Assembly: GCF_947242115.1 (NCBI RefSeq)
Contig: NC_074716.1
Coordinates: 16,627,365-16,691,364 of the forward strand
From: Biomphalaria glabrata
Taxonomy: Eukaryota > Mollusca > Gastropoda > Planorbidae
Direction of reading: 5' to 3'
DNA length: 64,000 nt
Below the pieces are notes generated by a model. It saw nothing but the letters and a program-made list of their open reading frames with translations. It was not told the DNA's origin and ran no database searches. A program made the translations under genes and the position numbers. Shown here piece after piece: positions 31,917 through 43,146 of the stretch (the first letter of the stretch is position 1; the number at the start of each line of letters is the position of its first letter).

Positions 31917-34900
31917 ATGAGAGCCCCCGCAACCATCATCCCGGTCGCCGTGCTAGGGCAGAGTAAGAGTCTGAAAATCAATGGAAAAATTGGATGTCAA
32001 AATTATCACTTCCTCCTAGATACTGGTGCTTCACGATCAGTCATACGGACGGATAAAGTGGACAGTAGCAAGAAAACGCCAGTTAGGGCCTACTCGTTGA
32101 AAACAGCCAGTGGAGAACTGATGCCCATAAAAGGCCTGATCGACACAACAGTCGAGATCGGAAATCAGTCATTCAAACACGAATTCCTGATTGCTGACGT
32201 CACAGATGACTGCATAATAGGGCTCGACTTCATGCTGAAATATGGCATTTCCTTAAATATCGGCGGAGGCACTTTACAATGTGGAGACCTCGAAGTACCC
32301 TTGCTTGGCGACGAGAATGAAGAAGATGGCCGTGTCAGAAGGATTAAGTTGGTAGAAAATACAACCTTGCCTGCTAAGTCAGAAATGATCATTTGGGGGA
32401 AAATTGAGGACGGCTATCCCACGACAGGAACAGCGCTGGTAGAAAGCTTGGACACCAACCCCAACGGGATAGCAGTAGGAAAGACACTAGTCAGGATTGG
32501 GAAAGACCTAATGGTGCCCGTAAGAATTATGAACCTCAGTACAGTAGAGAAACATTTGCGGGAAGGTAGCACCATCGCTGGCTGCCATGCTCTTGAGATG
32601 ATAAGAAACTGTAGCAGTGAAAACCCCGACGAAAGACTCAAGTCCAGTGAACCGCAGGTTACTAAACTTCTGACAGAAGTCAAAACGATCTTGTCAAAAG
32701 AACAGTACACCAAGGCAGAACAATTCCTCAGAGAGTTTTCTGACATATTGCCATCTGATGAAATGGACTTCGGGCGAACAAATCTAATCCAGCATCGAAT
32801 AGACACAGGAAACACTAGGCCTATACGACAGCAACCACGTCGCCTGCCGCTAGCAAAACACCAAGAAGCTATGGATATCATAGAACGAATGAGGCAGCAA
32901 GGGGTTGTTGAACCATCCAACAGTCCATGGTGTTCACCCATCGTCTTGGTAAAGAAGAAAGATGGATCCACGAGATTTTGTGTCGACTATAGATTATTAA
33001 ACGACGCCACACACAAGGACAGCTACCCGCTTCCTAGGATCGACGACACATTGGACACACTTGCTGGGTCACAGATCTTTTCCACCCTTGACCTGAAGAG
33101 CGGTTACTGGCAGGTGGGACTACACCCCGAGGACAGAGATAAAACAGCCTTCTCTGCTGGTAATGGTCTCTGGCAATTTACCGTTATGCCTTTTGGACTC
33201 TGCAACGCCCCTGCAACCTTTGAAAGACTTATGGAGCATGTGCTAAGAGGACTTAACTGGACCACGTGTCTTGTGTACTTAGATGACATTATCGTCATAG
33301 GCAGAACCTTCGAGGAACATATCGCAAACCTGAAGGAAGTATTCGAACGAATCAGAAACGCTGGAATGAAATTGAATCCAAAGAAGTGCTTCTTGTTCAG
33401 AAGGAGCGTCAAGTACCTTGGGCACATCGTGTCGAAGGAAGGAGTCAGCACAGACCCGGATAAAGTTGAAGCTGTAAAGGGATGGCCGATCCCCGCTAAT
33501 ATCCAGGAGTTAAGAAGCTTTCTTGGACTCTGCACGTACTACAGACGTTTCGTACCAAACTTCTCCAGCCTCTGTAGCGCCCTTCATCAATTGACTGAAC
33601 CGAAGCGGCCGTTTATTTGGACAACGGAATGTCAGGAGGCCTTTGAGCGACTTAAAAAGGCTCTTGTTTCATCACCCATTCTGGCCTACCCGATACCAGG
33701 CGGGACGTTCATACTTGACACCGATGCGAGCAATACTGGAATAGGTGCTGTCTTATCCCAAAAGATAGATGGAACTGAGAGGGTTATAGCTTACTTTAGT
33801 CGGAGCTCGTCCAACGCCGAGAGAAACTACTGTGTCACAAGGCGTGAGCTACTGGCAGTTGTGGATGCCATACAACATTTCCACAAATACTTATATGGGC
33901 AAAAATTTATCCTTAGGACAGATCACGCTGCTCTTCAATGGCTGTTGTCATTTAAAAATCCTGAAGGTCAAGTCGCCAGGTGGATTGAACGTTTGCAAAC
34001 CTATGACTTCGAGACACAGCACCGAAAAGGACTAATTCACCAGAATGCTGACGCGCTGTCTCGACGACCTTGCAGAATGGAATGTAAACACTGCAGCAAG
34101 GTTGAAGAGAAGGGATTTATCATTGATTGCCAACGTCTTGGGGTACAAGCTTCCGAGTCATGGTCCGACGAAAGAATTCGAGAAGACCAGTTAAAAGATG
34201 AAGATCTGGCTCCCATTCTGCTTATGAAGGAAGACGGGCAAAGACCGGAATGGCATCACCTTTCTGATAAGGGAACTGCAACCAAGGCATATTGGGCGCA
34301 ATGGGACTCACTGACAATCGACAATGGAGTTCTCAAGAGAGTCTGGGAAACGGCAGATGGAACATGCAATCGCTTACAGATGTTGCTGCCCAAAGTGAGA
34401 GTTGCTGAGGTGCTGCAAGAAATCCATAATAATTCCAGTGGGTCACATCTAGGCGTCAACAAGACCTTTGAAAAAGTACGCCAGCGGTTTTACTGGTTCG
34501 GCTACCGAGATGATGTAGAAGAATGGTGCCAAAGGTGCGACACATGTGCAGCAGCAAAAGGCCCACACAGGAGAACGAGGGGACGTATGCAGCAATACAA
34601 CGTCGGAAATCCCTTTGAAAGAATAGCGATCGATGTAGCCGGACCATTTCCTGAGTCCCAGAAAGGAAACAAGTACATTCTAGTAGTGATAGATTATTTT
34701 ACTAAGTGGCCCGAAGCATATGCAATACAAAACCAAGAAGCCACCACCATAGCGGAAACACTCGTGGAGAATTGGATTAGCCGTTTTGGTGCTCCTAGAG
34801 AATTACACTCCGACCAAGGCCGAAACTTCGAATCCAAGATATTCCAAGAAATGTGCCAGGTACTCGGCATCGAAAAGACACGCACAACTCCTCTTCACCC

Positions 34901-35483
34901 CCAGTCAGACGGAATGGTAGAACGATTTAACCGAACACTGGAACAACACCTGTCGAAAGTCGTCGATGAACATCAACATGACTGGGACACCTATATCCCA
35001 ATGTTCCTTATGGCATATAGAGGATCGATTCACAGCACCACCGGTTACACTCCAGCAAAGATGTTGTTCGGCCGAGAGCTGCAACTACCATGTGACTTGT
35101 TATTCGGGATTCCGGGAAATGTGCCAGCCTCTTCGACAGACTATGTCGCAAATCTCCGAAAACGGATGGAGAAAACTCACGCTCTAGCCCGCAGAAACAT
35201 CAAGATCAACAGTGACCAGGTGAAGACAAGGTACGACAAACGGGCCAATGCCGCTGGGTTTCATGAGAACGATCTAGTTTGGTTGTACAACCCACAAAGA
35301 CGAAAAGGCAAGTCCCCAAAACTTCAAACAGACTGGGAAGGACCCTACCGCGTGGTAACAAGAATCAACGATGTCGTGTATCGAATACAAAAGAGCCCAA
35401 GGTCCAAACTGAAGGTCGTCCACATCGACAGACTCCACAAGTACCATGGTGAAGCCGGATCTGCCCGGGACGGACAGATCTAA
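31917..35483 (+). CDS. pol: pol polyprotein of the Gypsy element
   Basis: 1,188 codons in the standard Ty3/Gypsy order: aspartic protease (LLDTGASRSVI), reverse transcriptase (SPIVLVKKKDGSTRFCVDYR, catalytic YLDDIIVIG), RNase H (LDTDASNTGIGAVLSQ), zinc-binding integrase N-domain (HLGVNKTFEKVRQRFYW, CDTCAAAKG), integrase core (IAIDVAGPFP, LHSDQGRNFES, HPQSDGMVERFNR) and a GPY/F-type C-terminus (WEGPYRVV). Order PR-RT-RH-IN defines the family. No chromodomain or env recognised. Confidence 0.95.
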   Translation: MRAPATIIPVAVLGQSKSLKINGKIGCQNYHFLLDTGASRSVIRTDKVDSSKKTPVRAYSLKTASGELMPIKGLIDTTVEIGNQSFKHEFLIADVTDDCIIGLDFMLKYGISLNIGGGTLQCGDLEVPLLGDENEEDGRVRRIKLVENTTLPAKSEMIIWGKIEDGYPTTGTALVESLDTNPNGIAVGKTLVRIGKDLMVPVRIMNLSTVEKHLREGSTIAGCHALEMIRNCSSENPDERLKSSEPQVTKLLTEVKTILSKEQYTKAEQFLREFSDILPSDEMDFGRTNLIQHRIDTGNTRPIRQQPRRLPLAKHQEAMDIIERMRQQGVVEPSNSPWCSPIVLVKKKDGSTRFCVDYRLLNDATHKDSYPLPRIDDTLDTLAGSQIFSTLDLKSGYWQVGLHPEDRDKTAFSAGNGLWQFTVMPFGLCNAPATFERLMEHVLRGLNWTTCLVYLDDIIVIGRTFEEHIANLKEVFERIRNAGMKLNPKKCFLFRRSVKYLGHIVSKEGVSTDPDKVEAVKGWPIPANIQELRSFLGLCTYYRRFVPNFSSLCSALHQLTEPKRPFIWTTECQEAFERLKKALVSSPILAYPIPGGTFILDTDASNTGIGAVLSQKIDGTERVIAYFSRSSSNAERNYCVTRRELLAVVDAIQHFHKYLYGQKFILRTDHAALQWLLSFKNPEGQVARWIERLQTYDFETQHRKGLIHQNADALSRRPCRMECKHCSKVEEKGFIIDCQRLGVQASESWSDERIREDQLKDEDLAPILLMKEDGQRPEWHHLSDKGTATKAYWAQWDSLTIDNGVLKRVWETADGTCNRLQMLLPKVRVAEVLQEIHNNSSGSHLGVNKTFEKVRQRFYWFGYRDDVEEWCQRCDTCAAAKGPHRRTRGRMQQYNVGNPFERIAIDVAGPFPESQKGNKYILVVIDYFTKWPEAYAIQNQEATTIAETLVENWISRFGAPRELHSDQGRNFESKIFQEMCQVLGIEKTRTTPLHPQSDGMVERFNRTLEQHLSKVVDEHQHDWDTYIPMFLMAYRGSIHSTTGYTPAKMLFGRELQLPCDLLFGIPGNVPASSTDYVANLRKRMEKTHALARRNIKINSDQVKTRYDKRANAAGFHENDLVWLYNPQRRKGKSPKLQTDWEGPYRVVTRINDVVYRIQKSPRSKLKVVHIDRLHKYHGEAGSARDGQI

Positions 35484-35494
35484 GGAGGGGGCAG

Positions 35495-36054
35495 TGTTAT
35501 AAACCTGGTGGTGGCACAGACGGGGGTGGTGTGTGTGTGTGTAGTCAGCCAACGCCAATCGCCCCAGGTCAGCGCTAGATGAGCGGTCGAGCGTGACGAG
35601 TTACGACGGTCAGCCGAGACGAGTTTCAACATGACGGTTCGGGAAGGATCGGCGTCGTGAACACAGCTCAAGAGCGTCACGAGAATTGTAGTCATCTGAC
35701 CACCCAGAATGGTCGAGCGACGTTCTGTCCGATTCGAGAAGGCCAGTAGGGACCCTATATAAAGAGCGAAGGTATCAGAGACCAGTCAGTCACAACTTCC
35801 CGATCTACAGTTCGTTACAACGGCTCAGTACAAGGCCAGTGAGAGACGAGACAGAGAGACCAGTGCAAGAGTTGATACGGCGGAGAGATATTTGTACAGT
35901 CTTGTGTTACGTGCTGCCAATTGTACAGTGTTGGCTGTTATTTATTGACATTAAACTATTACGTTACTTTGAAGCCCAGAGTTGTCGAGTTCTTTAAGTT
36001 GGTGGTGTCGTTTGGTACCATTTGCAGCGAGCCTGGATAAGGAGATTCGTAACA
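35495..36054 (+). repeat. 3' LTR of the Gypsy element
   Basis: 560 bp and essentially identical to the 5' LTR. Its end lies 343 bp upstream of the NDUFB4 start codon, in the same orientation, so its promoter-like TATATAAAGAG box at about 35755-35765 points toward that gene. Confidence 0.95.
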
Positions 36055-36397
36055 ATATATATATATATATCATGGGCGCGTAGTCATAGTATATATATAC
36101 CGTTAGTATTTTAGTATACCCTGCGCAAAAAGCTTTATATCAGTATGATGGGTTTTATGTGATTCCTCAGTAATAATTATTGTATTCTTTATGCTGTTTT
36201 TTTAATTTTTTATTGTACCTAAAGAAAGTGTACAACAATTTTTTCTTTAACTTTTGTTATTCACCAAATGAAAAGATCTACTTCCGTTGGTTTGACCCTG
36301 GTATTTGTAAACCAAGGAGTTAGGTGAATAATAATAATACTCTAGTCTAGATCTAGATTCTAGATTATTAATAAAACCAGACTCCAGAACAAGAAAA

Positions 36398-38674
36398 ATG
36401 CCTAAATTATGGGACCCTTGGAAAATGTACGATGTCTCTCCAGAAGAGTTGAAAGCTATAAAAGAAAGAGCTAAAATGCGACAGACGCTAAAAGCTGAAT
36501 GGATAAAAAAGTCAACAAATCCGTTTGCATCGCCAGAGAGTGGAGGTTTTTTGGTAAAATAAAAAGGAAATTAAAAAACATAATGAATTAAACTAGATCT
36601 AGAACTAGATAGAGTGAGACTAGACTCTAGATATCTAATCTAGATCTATTTTTAAAGATAACCACCTGAGTATATGACGCATAGCCATAGGCAGGACATA
36701 ATGATACTGATAATGATTCATAATCATCTTTCTTGAAGTAACACCAGTAATTAATTAGATCTATATTAGTATATTCTATATCTAAACTTAGACTGTCTAA
36801 ATAGTAAATTCAGTAAATTATCTTATTAAATCTTATGTTTCTAAAATGTGTCTTCAAAATAGATGATGGATCTAGCTAGTAGAAGAATCTATCTAGACTA
36901 GAGATGATGATCCATGTGACAATGGCCAGGGGGTTGTTCCGGATTTCTACCAAAGTCACGTGGTGGTGGTGTTTACATCGCACGCCATGCTTAGCTTCAG
37001 TTTACACCAAGTTTTTTTTTATTTAATCTTCACACATAACCATCAAAAGTCTGAAACTGCTGAACATTAGATCCCTCTTTATATATACATGTCCGAACAC
37101 ATAATCCTAAATCCATTATATTTATATATTTCCTACATTTACCATGAAGTCCTGCAGTTTCCCCTTACCATCTAGTCCATACCTCCTCCTTAGGACTTAA
37201 ATAGTTTGCACCTCCTAAAATGGATAGCTCTACACTCCAAGTTAAAACTAAAACTAGTTGTCACAGGCCTCAGTCAGGCTAAGTGTCATATTTTTAATCT
37301 AATATTGAAAAACGAAACAGACCAGTAAACCTTGATTCTCTTCTTGATGCACTCACTAAGTCTTCAGTGAGAGAATCAAGAATTACTTGGAATAACCAGA
37401 CAACTCTCATGGGCTACTAGAAATGACTTCAATGGTCAAGTTTTCCAAAATGAATTTTTTTTATTGCTTTAGACCAAGATTTAAAGGCAAATTCTGCAAG
37501 ATGATATAAAAAATAAATTTATCTTTTTTTTTTTTTTTGAAAACATTAAATAGCACTTTTAGTCCCATAAACTAGCATTATGAATGTAGATTTAAGTTTG
37601 TGTATTCTATGCCAGGCTGTGAAAGGAAACAATGCTACCAAAATACTATATAATAATACGTTATAATAAAAAACAAATTAATATTCTTTTTCTCCCCTCA
37701 CAACAGGAAATAAAAAATTAAATTAAAAAGCAGCAGTTTTTAACAAACACAAAAGTGGCCAACATAAACAAAAAAATCTTGTTATCTTTCTTTTATTTTC
37801 AGTAGAAAACTGTACTAAGATAGACAGACATCAGACCTGCCTACCGTTACGCAAAAAGTGTATTCGTTATGCAAAATCTCCCAAAAATGACCGTCAGTAC
37901 GCAAATACGAATTTAATCCATCGCGTTACGCATTTCGTATCCTTTTTTTTTCCCTCTCTTGACTAGCTTACGAGTGATCACAGAGGTCACGCTAAGCCAT
38001 CCTGTTGGGGGGGGGGGGGAGAGGCACATTGTGTCCAGATCTATACGTTGATTGGTTCTTAATAGCAATTAGATTAAGTCTAGAAATTGAGAATGAGGAA
38101 GTGGCAGGTTGGTACCATCAGTTAGCTGATACACCAACGTGACTTTTGTTTTTGTAAGTTCATTAGTAGAAATTAATTAAATGTTGAATCCCTGATTCCC
38201 GTATTCATTTGTAATGAAAAAAATATTGAAGTGCTATCGATTCAAAACACATTGAGTGACATTCTAGATCTAGAATCTAGACAACTTGTTATACTGGAAT
38301 AGATCTAGCTAGAGTCTAGCTAGTCATTACGTTATGTCATGATTCTCTACATAACTATACAATCTAGATCCAATTTAGTTATAGTATGATTTAGATTGAC
38401 TAGATCTGTATCGATAACATCTACTACCATCTAGTCTATATCTAGACTAGATTATAAGTTTTAGTATAGAATAGATCAAGGATGAAGGTAGGCCTACGAA
38501 AGTTTGGAGTAGACCTACGTTTGTAGCGGATCCACGGCATCTGTAACACTCTTTAGCCCAGATCTAGAGTATATTATATTCATTATATAGACATAGATCC
38601 AGATCTAGTCTAGATATCATCTCTATTGATCTAGATTTAGATTGTAGATCTAATCATGACATCTAATATTTATA

Positions 38675-38722
<48 letters not shown>

Positions 38723-41700
38723 CAAAATAGTAGATCGCGTAAGTGTTACGCATTCTGGTGCCAAAATACGCATTTTGATCATCAGCGTTACACATTTGGA
38801 CTTTTTTGGTAGGCAGGTCTGAGACATATATATGCATCAGAAAAAATTAAGCTTCAGTGACTGATGGTATTATGTTCTTGAAAAACTTAAAATCTTGACA
38901 TCAGACACGATGTAAATCAATTATATTCTAATATCTGTTGTGGCATCAAAGCTGTTTCTAGATCTGTACTTTGACTTTTTTGGAACATAATAAAAAAAAT
39001 CCTGCTTTTCACAAATGATTGTTGGAAAAAGAAGTAAAATAACATAAAAGCTTGTTTTCAAATATTAAAGTGCTCTTCAGATAAAGTCAATGAAAAATTT
39101 AAAGGTTGATCTTTGCATCTTTGTTTCAAACTAAAAACAGAATCTAGATCAGTTGGAAGTTTATAGTCATGCCGTTGTATTTGTTACTTAGAACTATTAA
39201 AATCAATTCATGTCTAAGCCTGTAATTGTTGTAATAGTTAATAGAAGACCTATTCAAGATTCGCAGAAAAGGAACACAGTTTGGGAAACACTGGTAATAG
39301 GGACCCTTGGCCAATGTAATCAAAAAGACCACATGCTGTAAGTTTTAAGAGACTACTAGCTATACGACTGTCATAACAAAGGTCCACAGTTTAAATCCTG
39401 CACATTCCCTGTTGGCACTACTGCTAGTTAAAGCTTACACCTTAATCAACATTTTAACTTCATTTTCTTACAAGAGAGCTAAACTGTTTATTAACATATT
39501 GAAGGATTTAAATCAGTTCTTGCTTTTAAATAATTTTATTTGTAAGAAATATTACAGAACTATGTACTTCAATGAAATAAAATATTTTCTTTTGTTACAG
39601 TTTGACCCAGCTGTCCAGAGGTTCATTTCCTTGAAAGCAACTCAAGCTGAGCGGTTTAAAGGATCTTTCAAATCTATTGTTGCTGCTGTGGGTCTCTTTA
39701 TAGTACCTGTGGGTGTACTTTGTTATGCTGCCATTAAAAATAGGGTCAGTAGTGGGTACTTCAATTAATAAGTGTATGCCTTGATGACTTGTACATTTAC
39801 TGTTCAGATTTAACTTGATGTTTTAACTTTGTCCTTAAATAAGACTTCTCATCATGTCTGAAGATAAAGGAGGAGGGCTGTAAGTCATGTCACCACCCCA
39901 GACATAGCTGGGACCTACATATTTTGCCACACTCATTGCAGACAAAACTATTGTCAGCTTGTGTCTGATTTAAGTGCTCTTTTCATCGTCTATGCCTGTC
40001 TTTGGTGTTAGCTTTCCTTTTGGTCTCACGTTTGTTGTAAAAAAATGTGTCTCCTGCAAGTAGTCTATAACAGAAGTCATCATCTGCCAGGTGTTTTATC
40101 TTTGGGAGTTCAGTCAAGCTGGTTTCTGAGCTGGTATAGCTTTTATAATGGCAACTCTGTTATGTCGTCCTCCTTTAAACTTGACAAAAAAAAAAAGATT
40201 GTCTCCAAATGAAATAGATGCCTTGTCCAGTGAAGTTGTCAAACAATAAGCAGCATCTCTATATTGCACTCACTGGCTTGCACCAGAATATTGCCATTTG
40301 TTATGCTATTAAGGTCATTCCATCATATGTTCTTCATGGTGATTATTTCTTGTTTATCATTCAGCCAGACAGAAGATTAGAATCACTGTTTATTATACAA
40401 AGATTTTGATTTGCAGTCTAAACGATATATTCCATTGTACTCATTTAGAGGCAGCTAAAAGCATGTTAGCTTTAGCCAGTCTGTTGTTTTACACTTTTCA
40501 ACTTGCTGACAATTTCAAACTTACTCCTTGGCTGAGTAATTTTATTGTGATTTTGGCTTGCGCAGGCTAATACAGCTAACTTTATTTGTACAAAAAGTTG
40601 TAAAACCAGACAATCCAGAGATCATATAGAAATGATGTTGAAATCAATTCTTAAATTACAAATTTGATATGTATAAAAATAGACGTTGACATTATTGTAC
40701 ACAACAAAAAGCATACTTAGAGAAAGACATGTACATTCTTGTATCAATTTACTTGTTACAAAAAGCATACTTAGAGAAAGACATATGTACATTCTTGTAT
40801 CAATTTACTTGACTGTGTGTCTATTTGGTTACTGGATTGCACTTATGTCTGTTATATCACAATTTTATTTTAATATGTGCTGTCAACAGCAAACAAATTT
40901 AACAAATATATATTGCAAATTGCAAATCTTGGAGTTTGTAGGATATGAGAAATGTCCTCATCTTTGATCATGAAGGAGGATATATATATATTGCAAATTG
41001 AAACCTTATTTCTAGTTGTGGTGGTAAGTAAATGGTAGATCACTTGGAGTTGCTAACAGTTATTACCGGTACTTTCTGAGAGTTGAGATATTTGAAAAAG
41101 ATATCTAGAGAAAGACCTTTAATATTCTTTTATCAATTCATTGAATGTATATTACATATAAGAACAAAATCTCTTGTTACCAATAGTACCGGTAAATGAA
41201 AGATCACATGAAGTAGCAAAAATTAGTTATTACTTCCATTGGCATTATTTCTTTGAAAGTTGAAGCATTGTATCTCTCAGTACAACTGCACACATGGAGA
41301 TCCATGGAATTCTAAAGTGACCTTTTATCAGGTTGATAAGAGTTAAAACTTTTCCAACTCAATCCACAGAATACAATTACAAATCTGAAAGTGAAATGAA
41401 TTTGAAATCACAATGATCAATGCAATATGAACTGTTTAAGTATCTATATTAACTGATTATGAAGTTCAACTGATTAAACTGATGAACAATGACCCTGACA
41501 CACATACACCTCAGTCTTTTTTTTTTCTTATATTTTAAACAGACTTTCTAAAAACCGCCTGAACTCTTGACCTTTTCTTTGAATATTTTTTTGTACTTCA
41601 CTGTTGTATATATATTTTCAAAACAACTTGTCATAGTTTCAACTTGAAGCTTCCCTGGTCATCTGGAATATTTTTTATTTTTATATGAAATTTTATGTTC

Positions 41701-41945
41701 AAAACCTGCCCTCCTGACACTTTCTTTGGCCATGACATTTGTGGAGTATTTTTTTCTCATGCAAGCCATTAATAAACAAACATTTATCTATTTAAACAAA
41801 TGTTAGTGCTTGTCAGTTATTTAGTAAATATTTTCAACTCCACTTACATTTCTATTATGTTCTATCTGGACAGGATGAAAAAGAAAAGATGTACAGAAAT
41901 GGTGAAGTGATGTATAAAGACAGAAAAGACAAATTTTTCTACTAG
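36398..41945 (+). CDS. NDUFB4: NADH dehydrogenase (ubiquinone) 1 beta subcomplex subunit 4, 3 exons
   Basis: Exons 36398-36553, 39601-39744 and 41874-41945 (156 + 144 + 72 nt) give 123 residues plus TAG. Both introns are phase 0 with GT-AG ends (second donor GTCAGT). Human NDUFB4 has 129 residues. The protein starts MPKLWDPWKMYDVSPEELKA, matching the family's LDP..Y..SPE...A region. It continues with AKMRQTLKAEWIKKSTNP, then FDPAVQRFISLKATQAERFK, one membrane helix (SIVAAVGLFIVPVGVLCYAA) and a basic/charged C-terminus (DEKEKMYRNGEV ... FFY). It is a supernumerary subunit of the complex I membrane arm in the inner mitochondrial membrane. The Gypsy 3' LTR lies 343 bp upstream; intron 1 holds a 990-bp transposon. 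Possible poly(A) signals are ATTAAA at 42156 and AATAAA at 42468. Confidence 0.9.
37832..38821. mobile_element. 990-bp non-autonomous DNA transposon in NDUFB4 intron 1
   Basis: Perfect 14-bp terminal inverted repeats, CAGACCTGCCTACC at the left and its complement at the right, flanked by the 6-bp direct repeat AGACAT (37826-37831 and 38822-38827). Subterminal regions repeat a TTACGCA motif: left GTTACGCAAA, GTTATGCAAA, GTACGCAAA, GTTACGCATT; right GTTACGCATT, AATACGCATT, GTTACACATT. No transposase frame. The CAG...CTG ends recall hAT or KDZ-type elements, but the duplication is six, not eight. Superfamily undecided. Confidence 0.9.
38667..38720. repeat. TA microsatellite inside the NDUFB4-intron transposon
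   Basis: An AT dinucleotide run of about 50 bp near the right end of the 990-bp element. Confidence 0.95.
40702..40812. repeat. ~55-bp tandem duplication in NDUFB4 intron 2
   Basis: AAAAAGCATACTTAGAGAAA followed by GACATGTACATTCTTGTATC occurs twice; a weaker relative lies near 41101. Chance open frame only. Confidence 0.8.
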
Positions 41946-42155
41946 ACAAAGTGCTTTTTGTTGAAGATAATGTCAAACTGTTTGAACTTTATCTCAATGG
42001 ATCATTCAAAGAAGTCTATTGACTTGTGACTTTTTTTTTTTTTGTAGAATTGTTCAGATTTCTAACAGTGGTTATAAAGTAGAAAATTTCTGAATGGCTA
42101 TAGACTATTATTTATATGTGAATGATCCTGTGACAAGTTTGTAATTACCTGGTAT

Positions 42156-42473
42156 ATTAAACATGATTTATTATTACATAGTTTATTTCAAATTTTTGTT
42201 TTTATTCCAAAAATGTTTGGGCAGTAGAAGAACACAAAATGTTTTAAAACATCAGGAACATTTTTTTTGTTTAATTCTGTAAGTTCTAAAGTTGCTTTCG
42301 AGTTGGGTACTAGTATTATGATTGATAAATTCTGTAAAAATCTTGTTTATCTGTGGTGAGAAATAGGAAATTGTTTCTAATCCTGCAAGTGTCATCCAAA
42401 ATTTATTTCATTTTCTTGTTGCTAATAATTACACGAAGTCTGTCAGTCAAAAGACTAGAAAGTTTGAAATAAA
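42156..42473 (+). terminator. Poly(A) signals of NDUFB4
   Basis: ATTAAA at 42156-42161 followed by a T-rich tract, and AATAAA at 42468-42473. Either would end the transcript before the 33-bp minisatellite. Which one is used cannot be told from sequence. Confidence 0.45.
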
Positions 42474-42596
42474 ATTGTTACCTCATTTTCATTATTACAT
42501 ACATATTACCCTAGGAAAGTGGTTAAATGGTAAAGCAAGTTTGATTAATGATTAAAAAATGATTATTTTTTTTTATCTAGAAGAAAATAGATAAAA

Positions 42597-42890
42597 GCAG
42601 TGGAGCTTAGTGGTAGATGAGCCATTAAAGTAGTGGAGCTTAGTGGTAGATGAGCCATTAAACTGGTGGAGGTTAGTGGTAGATGAGCCATTAAAGCAGT
42701 GGAGCTTAGTGAAAGATGAGCCATTAATTAGTGGTAGATAAACCATTAAAGTAGTGGAGGTTAGTGGTAGATGAGCCATTAAAGCAGTGGAGCTTAGTGG
42801 ACGATGAGCCATTAAAGCAGTGGTGCTTAGTGGTAGATGAGCCATTAAAGCAGTGGAGCTTAATAGTAGATGAGCCATTAAAACATTAAG
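42597..42890. repeat. 33-bp minisatellite, ~9 units
   Basis: Units of GGAGCTTAGTGGTAGATGAG plus CCATTAAAGCAGT with point variants, directly downstream of NDUFB4. Confidence 0.93.
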
Positions 42891-43146
42891 AAAACAAACG
42901 TTTTCTTCCTCCCAGCATTGGAACACCGTGTGTCCAAGTTTTGGATAAACTTTGAGAAATATGAAACCAACTGGACAGTCACCCCTCCTAAACTGTGCTA
43001 TTATATAATAACTTGTGCATGCCTTGACAGTTATCCACTTTGGGGGGTACGTACTGTCAAACTTTGACAGCTTTTTTAGGACTTGTCCCAGCACTCAAAC
43101 TAAATTTCATTTCTATCGTTTGGATGGTTGCCAGAGCAAGATGAAA

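Larger units (their letters stand above)
30038..36054 (+). mobile_element. Ty3/Gypsy LTR retrotransposon, whole-looking, recent
   Basis: A 6,017-bp element with two 560-bp LTRs, primer-binding site, gag, pol and a purine tract (AAGGAGGGGGCAG) before the 3' LTR. The LTRs start TGTTA and end TAACA and differ by about one base by eye, so insertion was recent. It appears whole, with no breaks noted in gag or pol. No env. It lies in a TA run, so the target duplication cannot be delimited. The flanks are mirror images of one another (CTACGCGCCCATGATATAT on the left, its inverse on the right). Confidence 0.95.
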
